From: UBA6115 sp964534515
Lineage (GTDB): Bacteria; Bacillota; Clostridia; Christensenellales; Aristaeellaceae
Length of the DNA: 11,004 nucleotides
Assembly (NCBI GenBank): GCA_964534515.1
Contig: CAZHPW010000080.1
Coordinates: forward strand, 1-11,004
Direction of reading: 5' to 3'
The notes below the pieces were generated by a model. That model did no database searches. It was given only the letters and a program-made list of their open reading frames with translations, and was not told the DNA's origin. Numbering within the stretch: the stretch's first letter is position 1; every line of letters starts with the position of its first letter. Below are positions 6,637 through 11,004 of this stretch, one piece after another. Both the position numbers and the translations under genes were made by a program.

Positions 6637-7209
6637 TTATTCTTCGTTTAGCTCAATCCATTCAACGGTATAGGTTTTACCGATGGAATTACCGACGCTT
6701 TGGATATACTTTTCAATGACTTCTTTGGCCCTGTCTTGGCCTTGCATCAAAAGATTCATGTCATTACTGACTTTGGACTTCATGTCATCCTGGGCATCAG
6801 ATAATGCTTCTAATTTCTCAAGGGTTGAGAAGCCGTTGAATGGAATATTACTTTCAGAAAATTCTTTTATTGAATTTTCGTCAAAATCAATACTGAGAAC
6901 CTTTGCTTTAGGGATAGTGACTTTGACTTTTCCTTGCTCGTCAGGGTTAGAGATAGATATTTTTATGGGATCTATACCGATCTTCACGATTCCGCTGTAC
7001 TCCACCCAAATTTTTTTGAAGCCAATTCCAAGGAAAAAGCCGGGATGCTCCATGTCAGCAACATTATGATAATAGGTCTTCAAGGTTGCCAATTCACTAA
7101 TCTTTTTAAGATGAATGAACTCTTTTGCATTATTTTTGGAAGTGCAGCCGGAGGCGATTATTGTACATAGTATCAACAAAATAGTAAATTTCGTAATTTT
7201 GCGGTTCAT
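6637..7209 (-). CDS. DUF4230 domain lipoprotein
   Basis: A 190-residue protein with a lipoprotein signal: a basic N-terminus (MNRKITKF), a hydrophobic core, and a lipobox ending IASGC with Cys22 as the predicted lipidated residue. It should therefore be tethered to the outer face of the membrane. The rest matches the DUF4230 pattern: an early segment on sulfur-poor beta strands, VKIGIDPIKISI (75-86), KVTIPKAKVLSIDFDENSI (96-114), a helical stretch, and a closing strand YTVEWIEL. The neighbouring upstream gene has the same blocks in the same order, so the two are paralogues with different membrane anchors. DUF4230 has no established function. The ATG at 7207-7209 overlaps the upstream stop by one base, and a G-rich site (GAGGGGG) precedes it. 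Its DNA is notably AT-rich: 15 of 60 bases at 6841-6900 are G or C. Confidence 0.88.
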   Translation of the reverse strand: MNRKITKFTILLILCTIIASGCTSKNNAKEFIHLKKISELATLKTYYHNVADMEHPGFFLGIGFKKIWVEYSGIVKIGIDPIKISISNPDEQGKVKVTIPKAKVLSIDFDENSIKEFSESNIPFNGFSTLEKLEALSDAQDDMKSKVSNDMNLLMQGQDRAKEVIEKYIQSVGNSIGKTYTVEWIELNEE

Positions 7210-7877
7210 TATTTATCCCCCTCATTTTGCCAAACCAGTTGGTAGCCCTCGTCTTGGAGCAATGGCAGTGTCAAAGCTTCAATTAGTGTTCTAAGGTTGC
7301 TCTCAGCGGTTTCTATCAATGCGGGAGTTTCTTTGGATCTATTCATGGCGTCGTTTTTCGCGTCAATGACTGCAGTCCTCATGTCTGCGCTGAAATTGTC
7401 AGGAATAAATCCGATGCTGTTTGGGTCAATTACAACCTCGAGAATTCGGACTTCGGGGAGGGTAATGCTGATAGTTTTGGCTTTGGCATCTTCCACGAAT
7501 TTTATGTCTTCCATGTTGATGCCGACCTTAATCTTTGAGTCATATCTTATATGATACCTGGCTCTGTCGGAATCATTGTGATAAATGGTCGCTATTCCGT
7601 TGTATGTCAATTCAGAAGCTGACAATTCATCTACATCAACTGTTTTCATCAAGGTAGAGCTAAAGTCATAAGTTATTTTGTTTTGCTGGTTTACACAGCC
7701 TCTCAATAAAAGGACAATTATAACGAGCAAAACCAGAATGAGCTTCCAGTTTTGTTTGACAACTACGATGGTTTTTTCTTTTGCTGTACCATTTTCTGCG
7801 CTGCCAAACCCTCGGACAGGCTTTAGGGCATTATATACTTTCTTGACACCATTCTTGCATGCTTCTTGCCACTTCAT
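7209..7877 (-). CDS. DUF4230 domain membrane protein
   Basis: A 222-residue protein from the ATG at 7875-7877. A basic, soluble N-terminal segment of about 44 residues is followed by one membrane span (LILVLLVIIVLLL, about 46-58) and a C-terminal DUF4230 domain. The topology predicted by charge is N-terminus inside, domain outside. Domain blocks: YHIRYDSKIKVGINMEDIKF, AKTISITLPEVRILEVVIDP, and a terminal YQLVWQNEGDK that parallels the neighbouring lipoprotein. The sequence LLRGC after the span is not a lipobox because of the arginine. I chose this ATG because GGGGGAG (7882-7888) lies 4 nt before it. The alternative ATG at 7893-7895 adds six residues, has no ribosome site, and overlaps the preceding small gene's stop as ATGA. 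Function unknown. It is the middle gene of an AT-rich three-gene cluster. Confidence 0.86.
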   Translation of the reverse strand: MKWQEACKNGVKKVYNALKPVRGFGSAENGTAKEKTIVVVKQNWKLILVLLVIIVLLLRGCVNQQNKITYDFSSTLMKTVDVDELSASELTYNGIATIYHNDSDRARYHIRYDSKIKVGINMEDIKFVEDAKAKTISITLPEVRILEVVIDPNSIGFIPDNFSADMRTAVIDAKNDAMNRSKETPALIETAESNLRTLIEALTLPLLQDEGYQLVWQNEGDK

Positions 7878-7891
7878 GGTTCTCCCCCGAA

Positions 7892-7996
7892 TCATGTATT
7901 AGAAATAAAGCGAAACTTATCCATTAAAATCAGCGCTATGGCGGCGACCACTAAAATGATAGCAACAATTAATAAAACTTTTGCTAGCCGTTTCAT
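7892..7996 (-). CDS. Small single-span membrane peptide (34 residues)
   Basis: A short open frame encodes a 34-residue peptide: a basic start MKRLAK, about 19 hydrophobic residues (V7 to M25), then a polar tail DKFRFISNT. Its translation signal is excellent: AGGAGG at 8001-8006, 4 nt before the ATG at 7994-7996. The stop TGA overlaps a downstream in-frame ATG as ATGA, and the next gene's preferred start is 14 nt further on, so the peptide is likely cotranslated with the DUF4230 pair. It has no lipobox or cleavage motif I would trust, so a stably inserted N-in peptide is likely. I do not recognise a family. It could be a small regulator or partner of the DUF4230 proteins, or a leader peptide setting their translation. 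The coding call rests on its ribosome site, its composition and the tight junction. Confidence 0.7.
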   Translation of the reverse strand: MKRLAKVLLIVAIILVVAAIALILMDKFRFISNT

Positions 7997-8046
7997 GCTA
8001 CCTCCTTTTATGGGATAATTTGTCTACGAGAAGTTACATATAGTAG

Positions 8047-8074
8047 ATTATCACATTTATTGCCCGTTTGACTA
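8047..8074 (-). promoter_or_regulatory. Possible promoter of the small peptide/DUF4230/esterase unit
   Basis: On the minus strand, TAGTCA (8074-8069, 4 of 6) is followed by 16 nt and GATAAT (8052-8047, 5 of 6), with TG one base upstream of the -10 box giving an extended -10. It lies about 50 nt upstream of the small peptide start, in the AT-rich gap after the GNAT gene. AT-rich DNA produces such matches easily, so this is a moderate call. Confidence 0.4.
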
Positions 8075-8097
8075 TAACTTTCCGTTTCAACCACTCT

Positions 8098-8802
8098 TTA
8101 CGCAAACAACCAACTCACCGTCTTCTCGCTCAATTCCATCCCGATTTTCTTTTGCAGCGCCAGGGAGGCCTGGTTGTAGGTTTCCACCTGGCCAAAGGGC
8201 AGTTGGCTCTTTTTTAGCATGCCGTTGATTTGCAGGGCTTCCATCTGGAAGGCGTAGCCCCGCCTGCGGTGTTCTTCAAAAATGTGCAAAAGACCCATGC
8301 TGCCCTCGTCATGCCAGCCGATGAAACCGACCATGGTGTCGCCCAGAAAGCCGCCCAGCAGCCGTCCGCGCCCCAGGATGTCCCGCAGGTATTCCTCACT
8401 GCCGGAACGGTAGTGTGCCTGAATGAGGTCCAGGGCTTGAACGCCCAGAGTCTTGAGCGTCAGGTCAGTCACGACCGGGACAGGGGTTTTTGAGGTATAG
8501 ACGGTGTTGATGCAGACCATTTTGGAGGTGAACTTGAAGCGCTTGATCAAGTGCTCATTGAGAGGCTCAAAATCATTGGTCAGGCAGTCCGGCCTGGCCG
8601 GCAGATGGGGGATGAGCGCTAAGGCAGCTTCCTTGGTGTCGGCGCAGAGCAGGTGCATGTCATTGGCCGTGTCATAAAGCAAAACGCCGTCTTTGACCAC
8701 GGCCGTGACGGCCGCGTCCCTGCGCTTGATGGTTTCTATCGGCAGCACCCTTAAAATCGGGTCCTTTTCCAGAAAGGCCAGCACTTCTTGTTGTATCGCC
8801 AT
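8098..8802 (-). CDS. GNAT family N-acetyltransferase
   Basis: A 234-residue protein with a C-terminal GNAT fold. The acetyl-CoA pyrophosphate-binding motif A is visible as LHIFEEHRRRGYAFQMEAL (172-190; the R-R-x-G-x-A loop at 179-184), and motif B as ETYNQASLALQKKIGM (207-222), with the Asn and the K-x-G-M end typical of the family. The N-terminal 100 residues form a less conserved domain often present in two-domain GNATs of Bacillota. The acceptor substrate cannot be predicted. The ATG at 8800-8802 has only a weak ribosome site (GCGGAA), suggesting modest translation. The gene starts 18 nt after the hairpin that follows alaS. About 100 nt of AT-rich DNA separate its stop from the small peptide gene. 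I see no terminator directly after it. Confidence 0.88.
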   Translation of the reverse strand: MAIQQEVLAFLEKDPILRVLPIETIKRRDAAVTAVVKDGVLLYDTANDMHLLCADTKEAALALIPHLPARPDCLTNDFEPLNEHLIKRFKFTSKMVCINTVYTSKTPVPVVTDLTLKTLGVQALDLIQAHYRSGSEEYLRDILGRGRLLGGFLGDTMVGFIGWHDEGSMGLLHIFEEHRRRGYAFQMEALQINGMLKKSQLPFGQVETYNQASLALQKKIGMELSEKTVSWLFA

Positions 8803-8819
8803 GGTTCCGCTTTCTCAAA

Positions 8820-8843
8820 GGGAAGAGGCTTTCGCCTCTTCCC
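8820..8843 (-). terminator. Hairpin between alaS and the GNAT gene (terminator-like)
   Basis: A perfect 10-bp stem (arms 8820-8829 and 8834-8843; GGGAAGAGGC and its complement) with a 4-nt loop. In the leftward transcript the loop reads GAAA, a stable GNRA-type tetraloop, followed by TTTGAG, a weak T-run. It lies 36 nt after the alaS stop and only 17 nt before the GNAT ATG. It may be a leaky terminator, an mRNA-end stabiliser, or a processing element. Confidence 0.55.
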
Positions 8844-8879
8844 TCATGGTTTTGAATATGTCCAAAGGACCTGTTGTTA

Positions 8880-10790
8880 TTAAACGCCCACAACCGCCTT
8901 GATTCTGCGCACGCCGGCGGAGGAGCTTTCTTCCTTCAAAATCTTGAAGCTTTTTAGGTCGCCGGTGTTCTCCGCGTGCGGGCCGCCGCAGATTTCCTTG
9001 GAGAACTCGCCCATCGTGTACACGCGCACCGTGTCTCCATAGCGCTCTTCAAACAGGCCCATCGCGCCGGACTTCATGGCTTCGTCCACCGGCATTTCCG
9101 TGTAGGAGATGGGGGCTTTCGCGGCGATGGCCTCATTGACCAGGGCTTCCACTTCCTTGACCTCTTCTGGGGTCATCTTGCGACCAAAGGTAAAGTCAAA
9201 GCGCAGGCGCTCCGCCGTGATGTTGGAGCCCTTCTGGTGCACCTCATCGCCCAGCACTTTGCGCAGCGCCGCCTGCAGGAGGTGGGTCGCGGTGTGCAGC
9301 CTGGTGGTCTGCTCGGTGTTATCGGCCAGGCCGCCCTTGAAGCGCTGCTCGGCGCCCGCCTGGCTGGTCTTCTGGTGCTCGCGGAAGCGCTCTTCAAACG
9401 CCTCCTGGTCGACCAAAAGGCCGTTTTCCTTGGCCAATTCCATGGTGATTTCAACCGGGAAGCCATAGGTGTCATATAGCTTGAAGGCATCACGGCCCGG
9501 GATTGTCTTCAGGTTCTTGATGAGCTTGTCCAGGTCGCCTGAGAACTCGGAGATGGTATCAACCGCTTCCTCAACCTTTTTCATCTTCTCAATCATGCCG
9601 ACCAATTCCGGCAGCGGGCGCAGGGTGGAGCCCACGTTTTTCATCACTTCCTGGGCCTTGGCCATGCGCTCCTTGCTCTCGTCTGAGAACAGGGTAGCCT
9701 TCATGGTTTCGCGCAGCTTCTGGAAGTTTTCCATGGTGCCGGCGATGCGCTTGTTGACCTTCTCAAATTCCTTCATGCCCTGGTTGAGGGTGCGCGCGAA
9801 GCGCTTTTCCTCCAGCAGCAGCTGTTCCAGGATGAAGTCGCGGTTGGCGTTCAGCTCGGGATAGATGTCCTGGTATTCTTCGATGATGACCTTGGCGATT
9901 TCGGCGGTAAAGCCTTCTTCAAGGCCCAGGCTCATCCCATGGCGCACGGCGCGGCGGATGAGGCGGCGCAGGACATAGCCCTGGTCCACATTGGAGGGCG
10001 CCATGCCGCGCGGGTCACCCAGGATAAAGGTGGAGGTGCGCATGTGGTCGGCCACCACGCGGAAGGATTTGGTCGTGTCCTCGTCCGCCCCCGTGTAGGT
10101 CTTGCCGGAGAGCGCCTCAATCTTGCCGATGATGGGCTCAAACAGGTCGGTCTCATAGACGGAGTCCTTGCCCGTTAAAATCAGAATCGTGCGCTCAAGG
10201 CCCATGCCGGTGTCAACGTTTTGCTGCTTCAAGGGTTCATAGGTGCCATCTGGCAGCTTGTTGTACTGCATGAACACGTCGTTCCAGAACTCCAGGTAGC
10301 GCCCGCAGGAGCAGGCGGGGGAGCATTCAGGGCCGCAGGGCTCCTGGTCGCGCACCAGGAACATCTCGGTATCCGGGCCGCAGGGGCCGGTCAGCCCCGC
10401 CGGGCCCCACCAGTTGTTTTCTTTGGGCAGATAGTAGATGTTTTGCGCGTCAACGCCGCACTTGAGCCACAGTTCATGGCTTTCATCGTCGCGCGGCGCG
10501 TTGTCGTCGCCCGCAAACACGGAAAACGCCAGGCGCCGGGGATCGATGTCCAAGTACTTCCCGCTCGTCAAAAACTCCCACGACCACGGGATCATTTCCT
10601 TTTTGAAATAGTCGCCCAATGACCAGTTCCCCATCATTTCAAAGAAGGTGAGATGGCTTGCGTCGCCCACGTCGTCGATGTCGCCTGTGCGGATGCACTT
10701 TTGCACATTGGTCAGGCGGTTGCCCTGGGGGTGCTTTTGCCCCATCAGGTAGGGCACCAGCGGGTGCATGCCCGCGGTGGTAAACAGCAC
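8880..10790 (-). CDS. alaS: Alanyl-tRNA synthetase, main reading frame (locus frameshifted near its start)
   Basis: 636 codons in one frame carry nearly all of a short-type AlaRS, which charges tRNA-Ala with alanine. Catalytic domain: LFTTAGMHPLVPYLMG, VQKCIRTGDIDDVGD (29-43), TFFEMMGNWSLGDYF (48-62), NNWWGPAGLTGPCGPDTEMF (125-144), then a cysteine cluster (Cys152, 156, 160 and 162), DTGMGLER (193-200) and the tRNA-binding LRRLIRRAVRHG. Editing domain: HTATH (His499 and His503) and CGGPH (Cys601 and His605). It ends at SSSAGVRRIKAVVG without the C-terminal oligomerisation domain, as in other short AlaRSs. Two oddities stand out. The first helix is encoded in another frame (10745-10885), so the complete locus is 8880-10885 with a break near 10797. 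A Lys/Met-rich helical insertion of about 80 residues (347-428) precedes RDAFKLYDTYGFP. The GTG at 10788-10790 is just the first possible start codon in this frame and lies inside a conserved motif, so it is unlikely to be the natural start. The M42 peptidase gene is 18 nt upstream. Confidence 0.93.
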   Translation of the reverse strand: MLFTTAGMHPLVPYLMGQKHPQGNRLTNVQKCIRTGDIDDVGDASHLTFFEMMGNWSLGDYFKKEMIPWSWEFLTSGKYLDIDPRRLAFSVFAGDDNAPRDDESHELWLKCGVDAQNIYYLPKENNWWGPAGLTGPCGPDTEMFLVRDQEPCGPECSPACSCGRYLEFWNDVFMQYNKLPDGTYEPLKQQNVDTGMGLERTILILTGKDSVYETDLFEPIIGKIEALSGKTYTGADEDTTKSFRVVADHMRTSTFILGDPRGMAPSNVDQGYVLRRLIRRAVRHGMSLGLEEGFTAEIAKVIIEEYQDIYPELNANRDFILEQLLLEEKRFARTLNQGMKEFEKVNKRIAGTMENFQKLRETMKATLFSDESKERMAKAQEVMKNVGSTLRPLPELVGMIEKMKKVEEAVDTISEFSGDLDKLIKNLKTIPGRDAFKLYDTYGFPVEITMELAKENGLLVDQEAFEERFREHQKTSQAGAEQRFKGGLADNTEQTTRLHTATHLLQAALRKVLGDEVHQKGSNITAERLRFDFTFGRKMTPEEVKEVEALVNEAIAAKAPISYTEMPVDEAMKSGAMGLFEERYGDTVRVYTMGEFSKEICGGPHAENTGDLKSFKILKEESSSAGVRRIKAVVGV

Positions 10791-10885
10791 CGTCGGGTGG
10801 AGGAGGACGGGATCACCGCGTGGCCCCTCTCCTCGAAAAACGACAGGAATAAATGGCGCAGCTGATCAGCTGTCAGTTTTTTCAT
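10745..10885 (-). pseudogene. alaS: 5' fragment of alaS in a shifted frame
   Basis: The ATG at 10883-10885, preceded by GGAGAG with an 8-nt spacer, begins MKKLTADQLRHLFLSFFEER followed by GHAVIPSSS. This is the expected AlaRS N-terminus. The frame then turns to unrelated sequence (TRRCCLPP) and stops at TGA 10745-10747, while the proper continuation PTVLFTTAG is in another frame. Homologues have about six residues (of the type LIPEND) between SSS and PTVLF. Here only two bases separate the TCCTCCTCC of SSS from CCGACG of PT. A loss of about 16 bases, which also shifts the frame, explains this. Either the gene is truly broken (and another alaS must exist) or the assembly lost bases. Confidence 0.8.
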
Positions 10886-10903
10886 CGGTTTCTCTCCTTC
10901 AAA

Positions 10904-11004
10904 TCAGGCAATATCCACAAACTCAAGCAGTACCTTCAGTGCCCCTTCCATGTCGCGGACATCGACGGTTTCACAGGCAGAATGCACATAGCGGCAGGGG
11001 ATGG
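10904..11004 (-). CDS. M42 family metallopeptidase, C-terminal end (partial)
   Basis: The final 33 codons of a gene entering from the right edge: IPCRYVHSACETVDVRDMEG, then ALKVLLEFVDIA and TGA at 10904-10906. The pattern I-P-x-R-Y-h-H-S...E-x-V-D-x-x-D followed by a helix is the C-terminal signature of M42 aminopeptidases (the glutamyl aminopeptidase/FrvX/tetrahedral aminopeptidase group), where the histidine in RYxHS belongs to the metal and active-site region. These enzymes trim peptides in the cytosol as large oligomers with two metal ions. The related M18 and M20 families have different C-termini, but with so short a piece the assignment is not absolute. It precedes alaS by 18 nt, probably in one transcript. 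Confidence 0.8.
   Translation of the reverse strand, partial: IPCRYVHSACETVDVRDMEGALKVLLEFVDIA

Noticed and set aside
7677..7697. LLRGC following the membrane span of the DUF4230 membrane protein read as a lipobox
   Set aside because: Arginine at position -2 and a long soluble N-terminal segment before the hydrophobic stretch are incompatible with a normal lipoprotein signal.
7878..7895. Upstream ATG giving the DUF4230 membrane protein six extra residues (MIRGRT)
   Set aside because: It has no ribosome site of its own, whereas GGGGGAG sits just before the next ATG. The ATGA overlap keeps it possible as a coupled start.
1..11004. CRISPR array, tRNA, rRNA or transposase
   Set aside because: I saw no regularly spaced direct repeats, no cloverleaf-like gene with a T-loop motif, no rRNA signature and no transposase or integrase motif on either strand by eye.

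Overview
All recognisable genes in this window lie on the minus strand, so the text as given is antisense throughout and transcription runs from high to low coordinates. Purine-rich GGAGG-type Shine-Dalgarno sites, a clostridial-type ThyA and DHFR, a CE7 esterase, tandem DUF4230 proteins, a TldD/PmbA pair, and GTG and TTG starts all suggest a Gram-positive anaerobe of the Clostridia (Bacillota), probably gut-associated and fairly GC-rich. That placement is inference from protein families; there is no rRNA to confirm it.

Layout in the direction of transcription (right to left): (1) the last 33 codons of an M42 aminopeptidase, then alaS 18 nt later. The alaS locus has a frame break about 30 codons from its start and carries an unusual helical insertion. 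A hairpin follows alaS and sits just ahead of a GNAT acetyltransferase gene. (2) A conspicuously AT-rich block: an unlisted 34-codon single-span membrane peptide, then two DUF4230 proteins (one membrane-anchored, one lipoprotein), overlapping or nearly so. After 22 nt comes a GC-rich CE7 acetyl esterase gene ending at an intrinsic terminator. (3) An intergenic region of 282 bases holding that terminator, a group of inverted repeats, and a well-formed promoter reading into tldD. (4) tldD-pmbA, a metalloprotease pair separated by one base and ended by a strong terminator. (5) A rhomboid protease gene whose Shine-Dalgarno directly abuts the terminator's T-tract, then thyA, folA and the N-terminal part of a sugar-phosphate isomerase/epimerase, which runs off the left edge.

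Functionally the window is mostly housekeeping: thymidylate and folate metabolism (thyA-folA is a classic pairing, because ThyA makes the dihydrofolate that DHFR recycles), translation (alaS), protein turnover or maturation (M42, TldD/PmbA, rhomboid) and carbohydrate deacetylation. I see no CRISPR array, transposase, phage gene, tRNA or rRNA. The parts that deserve a second look are the AT-rich peptide/DUF4230 cassette, the broken alaS reading frame and its insertion, the inverted repeat framing the tldD promoter, and the terminator that touches the rhomboid ribosome-binding site. I do not see a clear new multi-gene system. The DUF4230 cassette is the closest candidate.
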